Below are positions 1 through 9,228 of a stretch of DNA of 64,000 nt, piece after piece (positions within the stretch are counted from its first letter, which is position 1; every line of letters begins with the position of its first letter). Below the pieces are notes generated by a model. It was not told where the DNA came from and ran no database searches. It saw only the letters and a program-made list of their open reading frames with translations. Made by a program: the position numbers and the translations under genes. Source of the stretch: Beroe forskalii (Eukaryota; Ctenophora; Nuda; Beroida; Beroidae); NCBI GenBank assembly GCA_011033025.1, contig WFMF01000097.1, positions 310,001 to 374,000 on the forward strand, in the 5' to 3' direction.

Positions 1-7
1 CATTTTA

Positions 8-349
8 ATGACTTACCAAGCTTATGTAGATAAGTTCAAAACTTGTGCAAGAACTCGTGAATTTGATCAACAAGAACTAAGTGCTGAGTTCTATAAACGT
101 GAACACACGAAACCCTTATTTAATTCTAAGTCAATAATGAATGTCAGAAACTTGTATGTTTATCACTGTGCTAATGATATATTTAAAATTCTCAAATTCA
201 GAACCCCAATAAGTATTTTTGAACTCCTCAAGTTCTCACAGCGAGCTGGCAAATCAACTTTACTGGTAACTCCTGCCCCTCAAATGAATTTATTTATTAT
301 GCAAGCCTCATCTGGAATGTTGTTAGAGATATTATTAAAAAGTTCATGA
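8..349 (+). pseudogene. LINE reverse-transcriptase C-terminal remnant
   Basis: An open frame of 113 codons, starting at or before the window edge. It reads like the region downstream of the catalytic domain of CR1/Jockey-type non-LTR retrotransposon proteins: a hydrophilic stretch with regularly spaced Tyr, Phe and Asn, an LYVYHCANDIFK-like segment and an NLFIMQASSGM-like ending. No YADD catalytic motif or 3' poly(A) is visible here, so only the tail of ORF2 would be present. The frame ends in a normal stop. It is not part of the nearby inverted duplication. The assignment rests on general resemblance and could be wrong; a host gene exon is less likely because no splice sites frame it. Confidence 0.4.
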
Positions 350-744
350 CCTAAATTCTAAAGAGCTGTCAATTAAATCAAAACTCAAAGAGCAGATCCT
401 AAAAAATTGTCGGAAGGTGATCCATTAGAGTGGGGGAAAATGTTCTGGAATAGCCTAGACTATGGCATTTATAAGGTCTGAATCAATGTCCCCTGCTGAA
501 TGAGGCTTGACAGCCTCAGTTCCTTGACAGCAGCCACACTGAAGTTCTGAGCAACGACTAACTTATGACGATATTGGTTATGGCTACCTTTTGTTACATA
601 TGTACTATTATTCTATAAATTCTTAGATAAATCGACCACTACATACTTAGTAGTGCATTTCATTACAATTTCGTATTACCAAACACATTCTAAGTTTAAA
701 ACCCATTTATTCAATAATGAATGAGATAATATGATTTAATAACA
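350..744. other. No gene recognised
   Basis: AT-rich sequence with no sustained frame and no splice-framed exon. Probably LINE 3' flank and degraded repeat. Confidence 0.5.
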
Positions 745-1012
745 TAAAGACTAGCTTATATAACATCAAATTGGAAATTAAATAGTACTGTGTGAGCATC
801 AATTGTCAAACGCAAGGAAACATTTCCAATAGACAGAGGGTATAAAGCCAACTTTCGTCGTAGTAATAATGGGTGTCTATATGCCTAACCATGGTGAACT
901 CAGTGTAGATCCTTGCTGTACGGCATGTTAAACAAGGAATCGAAACTGAGGGGCTCCGTACAGGACATTGCTATTGCGACGAATGTGATTATACAGCCAA
1001 GATTTAGATTAT
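745..1012 (+). repeat. 268-bp dispersed element, copy 1
   Basis: Begins near ACATAAAGACTAGC and ends near CAAGATTTAGAT. The same sequence, with scattered substitutions, occurs at 2,268-2,535 (plus) and 26,783-27,052 (minus), and a 5'-truncated copy is at 27,103-27,181 (minus). The interior shares AACCATGGTGAACTC and GAGGGGCTCCGTACAGG. Retention of the 3' end in the truncated copy suggests retroposition (a SINE or a LINE 3' end). No poly(A) tail or pol III box was identified. Confidence 0.75.
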
Positions 1013-1469
1013 AAGTTTATTTATATTTTTTAATTAATTGTATTGAATTTGCTATTGACAATCTTTTATACTTGAAAGGTGGTCAATTACTAGGTTCAGT
1101 TCCTTATACTTTAACTTCTTACTCTGAAAAATATATCTGACTAGGGTTATATCTCAGCTCTGATTGATGGTTTCATTAGGGGAAGCAGTAAGCCCAAAGC
1201 CTTGTGACCCTGCATTTCGCCATCAATCCAGAGCCTACCTTGGACACAAGGTAGTAGGCCTCCACAATGGTTAGAACTGAACCTAGGAAAATAAATCTTC
1301 TCACATTAAAAACTCTGGCCTCTATTCGGATCTAATTTACCCCATTTAATGATATCTATAACTCAAGTCTGTGTGGGATTATTTGTTTAGAATATATTTA
1401 TTAATTAGGAATGAAGAATGAGATGCAAAATAAACATTTGTTTTATTCTGAACATTTGTTTTATTCTGA
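1013..1469. other. No gene recognised
   Basis: AT-rich flank between the first 268-bp element and the start of duplication arm A. It includes a short local duplication (GAACATTTGTTTTATTCTGA) near 1,430-1,470, exactly where similarity to arm B is lost. Confidence 0.5.
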
Positions 1470-2267
1470 GCTTGCAGCTTAGCATACAGTCATCATAACA
1501 ACCAATCTGTTTGTAGACTCTTGTGTCATCTGCAAAGAAACTGACATTTACTCAATAAATTTGCTGTTTATGCCTAAATTTTCAGAAATTACTATTAAAT
1601 TATTTCAAACAGACCTGCTCTATGGGTCCTGGTGCCCCACTTTGTTGTCTAAATTGACTTTATTCAAAGGCCTTTGCTATAGCAACAAATGTGATTATAT
1701 GGCCAAGATTAAGATTCAATGCTAAAAATGGTTTTTGGTACCATAAAATTACTGGTTGATTGATCTGGGACTGGCATTTCTGTGCCATAGCAGCATGGCA
1801 ACTTATGAAAGCATATTTTTCCAAAAATAATTCCTTACATAATTCCCTCTAAAAATATAGGTACTAGAACAATCATTCCTTCGCCTTATGTTATTGCTCA
1901 AATTTTTGACACTTTAGAAGATAAACAAAAATTAAATATTGATTCAAAACTTCACCTTTCTTTCCAAAATTTAAGATGTTGCTTCATAATCTTGGTAATT
2001 TAGTAGAAATAATTGTCATTCAATCATAAAATATTACAGGTCAATAGCCTTATGGGATATGGCATGGGCAGAAGAGTTGCATCCATGGCAAGCATTACCT
2101 ACCAGCACCCCATATATGAATGAAGTGAGTTAAATATATTATCATTATTATTATCTTCATTGTAGAACAAATGCAGTCTTCTTTGTTAAATATATAGTCA
2201 ATGAACTATCATATGCTGAGATTCTGGCCTGGGAAGTTATAGCTTGAGAAAATTTTAATGAGTCTCA

Positions 2268-2535
2268 CATAAAGACTAGCTTATATAACATCATTTGGAA
2301 ATGAAATAGTACTGTGTAAGCATTAATTGTCAAACGCAAGGAAACCTTTCCATTAGACAGAGGGTATAAATAAAACATTTGTCCTAGTAGTACTGGCTAT
2401 GTCTAAGCGCCTAACCATGGTGAACTCAGTGTAGATCCTTGCTGTACGGCATGTTAAACAAGGAATCGAAGCTGAGGGGCTCCGTACAGGACATTGCTAT
2501 TGCGGCATTTGTGATTATACAGAAAAGATTTAGAT
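2268..2535 (+). mobile_element. 268-bp dispersed element, copy 2 (empty site in arm B)
   Basis: In arm A the sequence AATGAGTCT is followed by CACATAAAGACTAGC and, 268 bp later, by GATTTAGA then TACAATATC. In arm B (about 23,388-23,402, reverse complement) AATGAGTCT joins TACAATATC directly. This gives near-exact element ends and shows that it inserted after the duplication, or was cleanly removed from arm B. No target-site duplication is evident. Confidence 0.8.
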
Positions 2536-3527
2536 ACAATATCAATTTAAATATCATGAGTTGAGGATAGGTGTGCATGGGAATGGCAGGTAATTGCACA
2601 GTTACCTGCCATTCCCACTGACCTAAGGGTGAAAGATACCCCGGTACCTCAAGGGTGAAAATTGGTCCCTGACTTAATATGCAGGTAAGCTTTGTCTTGC
2701 TTTGCAGTCTGATTGATGCCACGGGCATTGGCAGCTTGCCGATCCAGAGAGGTCCTGGAACGGTGAGCTGCCCTCAGCTCAGGATATCCCCGGCAGTCAG
2801 GTGGCCTAAAAAACCACCCAGGAGTTCACACCCTTGACCCTAAAAAGTATTAGGGGTAGTCTTCATGCTCAGCATGGCTGCCACCGGCCTGTTCGATTAA
2901 ACCGACCTTGGCTGTTTTTACTAAGACTAAGACTCCCACTGAGCTAAGGGTGAAAGATACCTCGGTACCTCAGCAAGTGGGCCACAGAAAGGGTGAAAAA
3001 AATTGGTCTGTGTGGAAATTTTTGGATATGGGCTTGTAAAATTATTATTGATTAATTTCAAAAATGAAAATATAATATATATTTTTGTAGCAGGCCCGTT
3101 GGGTCTGCAAATGCACAGCTCACCTGGCTGCTACGTAGCACACCTCGTTTGCAAATTTCAAACCCCACAATTCAAATCAACCAAATACATTTTACCACAT
3201 CAAGAAATTCCAATCAGATCAAAAGTTATGGAGCAACGTATTCAAAACAGCATTAAACAGAAATGAATGCGTGTGCAATATGTAAACCATTGCGATGCAT
3301 GCATATATCCATACTGCACATGCACACTTCAAAATGTGTCTACAAAGGACAAAAACGTTACCACGTACAAAAAAAAATAGTACAGAGGATGGCAAATGAT
3401 ATAAGAGATACCTAGCTACTGTAACTGAACATTATTAAGTTGTCTATTCTCCCAAACTTTCAGTCAGCTAGCCTTCAGATAGTCATGCAAGATTATACTA
3501 GGTTAATAAGTACACTTCCAATCACAG
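2536..3527. other. Arm A flank, no gene recognised
   Basis: Shared with arm B. Contains a short inverted repeat (GGCAGGTAATTGCAC / GTTACCTGCC, about 2,585-2,611) and the two copies of the roughly 80-bp direct repeat. The missing N-terminal exon of the importin-like gene would be expected in or upstream of this interval, but no convincing start exon was found. Confidence 0.5.
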
Positions 3528-4548
3528 GTCAAAGAAGCTATTCATGCATTGTACAAGCATCCTGAGAAAGAAATCCGTTCCAAAGCAGAGACATGGCTTT
3601 TGCAGCAACAAAATCTTCCAATTTCATGGCAGGTGATTAATCGTTGATCAGATCATTGAGTAATAGCTGCCAAAGCACCTAAGGACTGTATACATTTCAC
3701 TTCATTGATGAAGGTACATTACATATTTGTGTGTTGTATATTTGTGTGCTGTATATTTTCAGTTTTCACATGATACTGTGATGAACCTTAAATGAATTTG
3801 CCCTCCAGGCTGGTTGGACCCTCCTCCAACCATCTCAAACAGTAGAGGAGCAATACTTTGGAGCTCACTTCATTCACCATAGAATATCCCAGTGCTGGCC
3901 TTCCATCAACATTGAACACTTCCAAAATCTCCTTCAAGTGCTTTTTTCAAAAACTGGTAAGTTCTGAAAGTAGTCTAAAACCAAAAGGATGGTCTTATTT
4001 ACATAACCTTATTTTCCATGTTTTAATAATAACCAGATCGATTAATCTATTGTAATTTTGGTTTCTAATTCTATGGAACCAATTATTTTTAATCATCCAT
4101 AACATTAATAAGGCCAGTATTACGGCCGTATACCATCTATTCATGATTCATTAGTACCTACTTCAATAAGTTGTACTGTATCATTTCAGATAGAATACAG
4201 GAAAGGCCCCACTATAGTTCGGACTCGGTTGTCTGTTGCTGTTGCTGCGTTTGTACTGCACGCCATGCAGGGCCCTTGGCCAGGTGCCATAGGCCACACC
4301 ATCAAGTACTTGCGGGCCCAGAACAGCGTGGACTTGGCCTTGCAGGTCCTGGTGCTCATTCCTGAGGAGTTCTCCTCAATCACTTTCACTGCTCAGTCAA
4401 AGGTTAGTTCATAGGAACAGTATTAGAATTTATGTGCTTATGCGCCATCATATTTTGTAGCCATGATTTGTAATGTAGATACATGTTGACTACTGAGGTG
4501 TTTATGTGATGGAAGCAGTTCTTTTATCTTTCCTGAACGAATTATATA

Positions 4549-4715
4549 CGGTAAATACACACTTGGGTGTGTAATTACCACATTAATTCCACGAGCTTGC
4601 GAGTGGAATTCATGCAATAAATGCACGAGCTTGCGAGTGCATTTATTGGAGTAATTGCACGAGCTTGCGAGTGCAATTACGATGGTAATTTACACACGCA
4701 AGTGTGTATTTACTG
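4549..4715. mobile_element. 167-bp foldback MITE with three internal hairpins
   Basis: Terminal inverted repeats CGGTAAATACACAC and GTGTGTATTTACTG (continuing inward as TTGGGTGTGTAATTACCA and its counterpart), flanked by TA on both sides. Inside are three consecutive hairpins whose stems differ (ATTCCAC/GTGGAAT, AATAAATGCAC/GTGCATTTATT, GTAATTGCAC/GTGCAATTAC), but whose 10-nt loop GAGCTTGCGA is the same in all three. TA flanks and CAGTA-like ends suggest a Tc1/mariner-type non-autonomous element. Absent from arm B. Confidence 0.8.
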
Positions 4716-4717
4716 TA

Positions 4718-5814
4718 TTATTACCCTGCCATATACGCATCAATCAAAGTAGACGGTTTGAAACTTATTAAGCATTCGAACTAAATGTTTTATGAATAAT
4801 GGGTACACTATTTCATAATTGAAACAGGCGATAATTTTGGACAAATTTGCCAGTGATTTGTAAAAGTCATAATCACATCATCATCGTATCGGGGTAAATT
4901 CAGCGAATAAGTTCAAAAGTCCAAACGATACAGCCAGCACCCAGCATTGATACATACTGTAAGTGTATAACGTAGTGTATGTATATTATGTACTTTACAA
5001 AAATTTTGTTATGATCTTTCATTGCCATAAAAAACATGAATCATGAAAGTTATGTACTCAATCGAAAAGAAATCAATTCACACCACAAACATTAATACCA
5101 ACTGACTCGAGAGCTACAATCTTATGCGGATCTCGTATAGAGTCAGCCCTTAAAGAAAAACACGATCACATGTGAATGTAGCCAGCTAAATCTTTAGAGT
5201 GCATCAAAATGTATGTATGTACTCCTCAGTGGAACAATAAGTTTTGCACCATAATCATTATCTTTATCCCGCCATTTAGGTGTATACGATAGTGTTCCTT
5301 TCTATCTATTTTATCTTAAATCTTGTGTTGCCCTAATATCGTTTAGATATATATCGTATTTTATATATTGTGCTCCTATTTACTTTATCTTGTGCTACCG
5401 AATGTGCCATTAAGAATATAACATACATCGTACCGAACATTTTGTGCTCTTTATCGCTATTTTATTGTTGTACAGTATTATATATATACGGTTAAGAATA
5501 GATTATATCGAATCGGTTTGTATTATGAAAAGTGCGATAGCAGATATCATGGGAGCTTATCATTCTGCTATTTACATCCTCTCAGAGATAGCAAATAGGT
5601 TAGAATCGTGTGAATGGCCGTTTGAGAAAATTTGGTAGTAATTCAACAGTAGTAATTCAACAGCTAGGAATAGTAATTCAACACTTGAATAGTAATTCAC
5701 CAGTTGAGGTATAGTAATTACACACTTGACAGTAATTCAACTGCTGGGTACGGTGATATTACATGATTAATATTGCTCAAAAATTCGAAAAGTAATTACA
5801 CTGCAGGGTAATAA
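4718..5814. mobile_element. About 1.1-kb non-autonomous DNA transposon with TA flanks
   Basis: Ends are TTATTACCCTGC and GCAGGGTAATAA, with TA next to each end. Arm B has the uninterrupted site GAATTATAACACTAG (about 21,384-21,398, reverse complement), so the element inserted at a TA after the duplication. The interior has no transposase frame. Near 5,635-5,760 it has a degenerate tandem series of AGTAATTCAACA. The 167-bp MITE lies immediately against its left end. Confidence 0.75.
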
Positions 5815-6290
5815 TAACACTAGCTTCACACTTAGCTCTGTGTTTGTTGATGAACTTATCAAAACATGTATATCATGTGTACATATTATACTTGCATGCA
5901 TTGTAAGATTTTACGAAAATGCTCCACTTATTAATAATTGTGACACAAATTGTCAAATATGCACCTTGACTCCGTGAAGGCTGTTATCCGGTGCCAAGAA
6001 TCAGCGGTTTATGAAACATTTCCTATTTATATATTCGATAGGTATAAGATATCATACTAGTGAACTATTGAATAATTAGTTTAGATTGTAGGTCGCCCAA
6101 GGAATTGGCAACAAATTTTGCGAAATTGGGTGAGTCTTTCTACCAGATGCTCCTAGCCAAAACGCTTTCTATTTGATTACTCGGCTTTAGTCCGTTCCGA
6201 AGGTGAAGCAGGTCTCTAAACATAAAACAGGTCAAACTGAATTTCTGAAGTGGTTTTACTTATTATTACATGGAATAAAAAGCAATCAGT

Positions 6291-6645
6291 CCATCAGTCC
6301 ATATGCTCTGTAGCATATGTCCCGCGTAGCGTTTTAGCCCTTTGCTGGCACCATGGTCCTCTGCTTATGACCATGGACTGCTGCCCGGAACACCAACACT
6401 GGGCAGGAAGTCTCTTCCCGTAACCATGTTGTCAACACCAATGTGCTCCGGGCATATTGGTCCTCCTGGGGAGGTACGGGACTCGTTCCCATCCACAGTA
6501 GCCCTGGCAACCGGGACCTCCGAGCAGGAGGTCCCGTGCCGGGGACTCTGCTTGGATCTCTTGTAGATCCATCCCCCGTTTAGTAGTAGTAGCTGCCGAG
6601 GGGCGGTCAGAGGACTGCTGCCTTGCACAGGTATTCTACCTAAAT
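6291..6645. other. Arm A-specific GC-rich segment
   Basis: Not present in arm B, where a different AT-rich stretch of about 400 bp (20,521-20,921) occupies the same place. A minus-strand frame of 154 codons crosses it (6,365-6,829) but runs into intron sequence shared with arm B and shows no recognisable domain. Its composition contrasts with the flanks, which suggests an inserted repeat or LINE fragment. It contains short inverted matches (e.g. GGGACCTCC / GGAGGTCCC). Confidence 0.45.
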
Positions 6646-7565
6646 AGAAAGCGGGGATCTGGCTGTCTAGGGAGGCAGCTGCCATAACCAGATCAGTCAT
6701 AAATATGTAATATTTGAAAGGAACTGTCGTTGAATTAGGGACTGGGCTGGTTTGAGCCTTAATTGAATCTACAACAAAAAGAATATTTTTGGTCATATCG
6801 TCTTTTCCGGTAAGCAAATCGGTAAGCATTGCTGCTCCATTTTTTCAGTATGTACAAATGTTCATCGTACAGTATATGAATGTATGATACATAATACTTA
6901 CCTACACAATACACAATATGTGAAACATGTTAAATATACAATCTTCACTTCCTCAGTCCGTGATCCGGTGCCAAGCCAAGCAAGCTGTGCCGGAGGTGCT
7001 GCAGCTGGTGTCGGAGTGTCAGCAGGGCGGAGCGGGGGTGGATCCAGCCTACAAGGAGGTCTCGCTCAGGGTCTTCAACAGCTGGATCACATTCGAGCTA
7101 CCCGTCCCGGAATCCGCTCCCTTAGTCGGTCAGCAGCCCTTTCCTCACTAGAATTTCTACTTTACATTTGAATGATATCATTTGTAAGTAAACAAAATAT
7201 TTTTAGCAATTGCAGGTTTGTTTTAAATGAACCTAATCTACCTGCTGAGTAGGTTCTGGAGATGTTATCTGAGATGCGAGGGATAAAGGAATCTTCTCAA
7301 TTGAAGTATTATCTTAATTAAAGCAATTTCAAATTGGCGCTTTCTAGCTCAAAATCTCGAAGGGCTTTGAATCCTCGAGACGTCAGTCATTAATTATCGC
7401 CCTCATCCTCAATTAGCAGAATTGCAGCACCCTACAAAATATCTTCAGTATCGTTAACAAAAGATGCTTTTAACGCTTACTCCGTTAGAATATTGAAGCA
7501 ATGGTGGTATGACAAGTTGAATTGCTATTGGTAATTTGACGACTTATTCATTTATTTATCTAACT

Positions 7566-9228
7566 AAGGCCGTTGTTCCTGGTCCGTTTTTGGTGCCGTT
7601 TCTGAAACGCAACCAAAAACGGTACCAAAAACGGCAAGTCATCATTGGTGGCCAAGAAAAACGGTCCAATGTGATGATGCCAAAGCGTTTCAAAAACGCT
7701 ACCTACCGTTTCTGAATTGTGTAAACCGTTGATTAAATAATTGTATTATTAATGCAATCGCGTACGCAGGAGGGAGAGAGAGCTAGTTGATCTGTTCAGG
7801 AGTTGGTGAACTCAACTGGGAACTGGAGAAACTGAGAATGGTTTCATATTTGCTTTCCATCATACTCAAAATTCAAATATGATGTGTTGACACATATTTT
7901 TACACAACACCGGTACTCAAATTTCCATTTGTACCTACCTATGAACTTTATTTTACCTTGTTCAATTTGCAAATTCACTTTCAAATCATCATCGTCTGAC
8001 GGATTCGCTCGACAAATCACAAAATTGAGAGATAACAGTATTTGATTAATAAAAGCTGCAAAAACAGCAGAGTAAAGACATCATTGCTTCATTGGTATAA
8101 ATCGTCATGTCATTCGTACAATGGAAACTACAAAAATCATTTGAAAGTTCATACTTCATATTGGACAAAGGGTGATATTCCACCCCCAAAATCCTAAACG
8201 GACAAAAATAGGGTTTGTTCACTGTACCAAACCATATTACCATTGTGAAATGAATCACTCAGATTGAAATTTTATGAAACTTTTTTCGGAATACCTCAGG
8301 CTGATTGGACAAACCCCAGTCATACAGAGCGAATTACTGCGGGAGACTCCTGGGAGTACCCGGGAGTACTCAGAGTACTCCAGACCCTCCGGGAGTACTC
8401 GAGAGTGCCACGGGAGTACCCTGGGAGTACCACGGAGTAACCCGGGAGTCCCTCGAAAGTCCCACGGGAGTACCCCGTAGTTCTACGGGAGTACCCCGGG
8501 AGTACCCTGGAGTCCTGGCTCCGGAGTACTGCAGGAGTACTCCGAGAGTCCTAGTTCCATGGGAGTACCCGGAGTCCTCCGGGAGTACTGAGAGTCCTCC
8601 TGAGTACTCCGAGTCCTCCCGGGAGTCCCCGGTACTCTGGGGTACTCCCGTAGACTCCCTGCGGCACACCTGTGGTACGCCCGGGGCACCCTGCGTGGTA
8701 CTCCCGCAGGACTCTGAGGGACCAGACTCCCGTACTCCCTGTGGTACCCCAGGTACTCCCGTGGCACTCCCGTGGCAGACTCGGAGGACTCCTGGAGACT
8801 CTATGATTGGTAGTTTTTTGAGCTGCGCGGAGCTTGCATTGCTCGCCCGCGTATATCGGGTTTTACGGGAAATTATGTCGGTCACTACTCTGGTTTTAAC
8901 GTTACCCTGGTAAGCGGTGAGAGCCGCCTTATCTACTTATTCAGGACTCAGTTGCGTCAAACTGTTTAAATAAATTTTAAACGGAGTTTGAATACTTAAG
9001 TTTGTGATTTTACCTGTTTTATTCAGTTTTTATATTTACCTTCTGATAAGCTTAATCAAGAGTTTTTCGTCTTATCATAAGCTCTTCTTTTCAAATGTCC
9101 TAAATAGCACCCTTAACCACTCACGCCAAAATAGCCGCTTAGATGCTATGCATAGGATTATACTATCGTAGCTGAACTCTCCAATCATAGGTACAGACGA
9201 AACAGCTCATATCAATTATGTTCATTGT
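7566..9228. other. Intergenic; foldback sequence at the duplication edge and a degenerate repeat
   Basis: At 7,566-7,740, immediately where arm A ends, are short inverted repeats around CCGTTTTTGG and CCAAAAACGG. 7,741-8,330 has no gene. 8,335-8,800 is a tandem repeat (separate entry). A TTTATT at 9,018-9,023 is a possible poly(A) signal (AATAAA on the minus strand) for the receptor gene next to it. Confidence 0.5.
8335..8800. repeat. Degenerate GGGAGTACC-type tandem repeat
   Basis: GC-rich, short, imperfect units built on GGGAGTACYC and GAGTACTC, many containing the AGTACT palindrome. Apparent ORFs on both strands (about 200 and 170 codons) come from the repeat's lack of stops and are Gly/Ser/Thr/Pro-biased; they are not genes. 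Confidence 0.8.

Larger units (their letters stand above)
3528..7128 (+). pseudogene. Truncated importin-13-like duplicate (exons 1-4 of those recognisable)
   Basis: Four exons match the minus-strand gene at 22,401-20,064: 3,528-3,632, 3,809-3,956, 4,190-4,402 and 6,957-7,128, each still with AG acceptor and GT donor. The second exon has six T at 3,942-3,947 where the intact copy has five (21,983-21,987), which shifts the frame just before its donor (LFQKL becomes LFSKT). The copy then ends: similarity to the parent stops at about 7,565, before the fifth exon, and nothing downstream on the plus strand continues the protein. The third intron is enlarged by transposons at 4,549-5,814 and an unrelated GC-rich segment at about 6,291-6,645. 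It could still be transcribed, but it cannot encode the receptor as it stands. The loss of everything after exon 4 points to duplication-derived debris rather than a second functional gene. Confidence 0.85.
1470..7565 (+). repeat. Inverted segmental duplication, arm A
   Basis: Reverse-complement match to 19,612-24,206, followed by eye from the CTTGCAGCTTAGCATAC junction at about 1,470 to the AAGTCGTCAAATTACC region (reverse complement) near 7,540. Exons of the importin-like gene are almost unchanged; the frames covering the third and fourth exons give identical peptides in both arms. Arm A is about 1.5 kb longer because of arm-specific insertions at 2,268-2,535, about 4,547-5,816 and about 6,291-6,645. 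A roughly 80-bp direct repeat (CTAAGGGTGAAAGATACC) at about 2,617 and 2,935 is present in both arms and so predates the duplication. The arms are separated by about 12 kb. Confidence 0.9.

Noticed and set aside
2426..2728. 100-codon minus frame
   Set aside because: Crosses the boundary of an inserted 268-bp element and arm sequence; not conserved as a frame in arm B in the same form.
6365..6829. 154-codon minus frame in arm A
   Set aside because: Runs from an arm-specific GC-rich insert into shared intron sequence, with no domain or splice framing.
8305..8913. Overlapping 202- and 171-codon frames on opposite strands
   Set aside because: Both lie over the GGGAGTACC repeat with biased composition and no domain.
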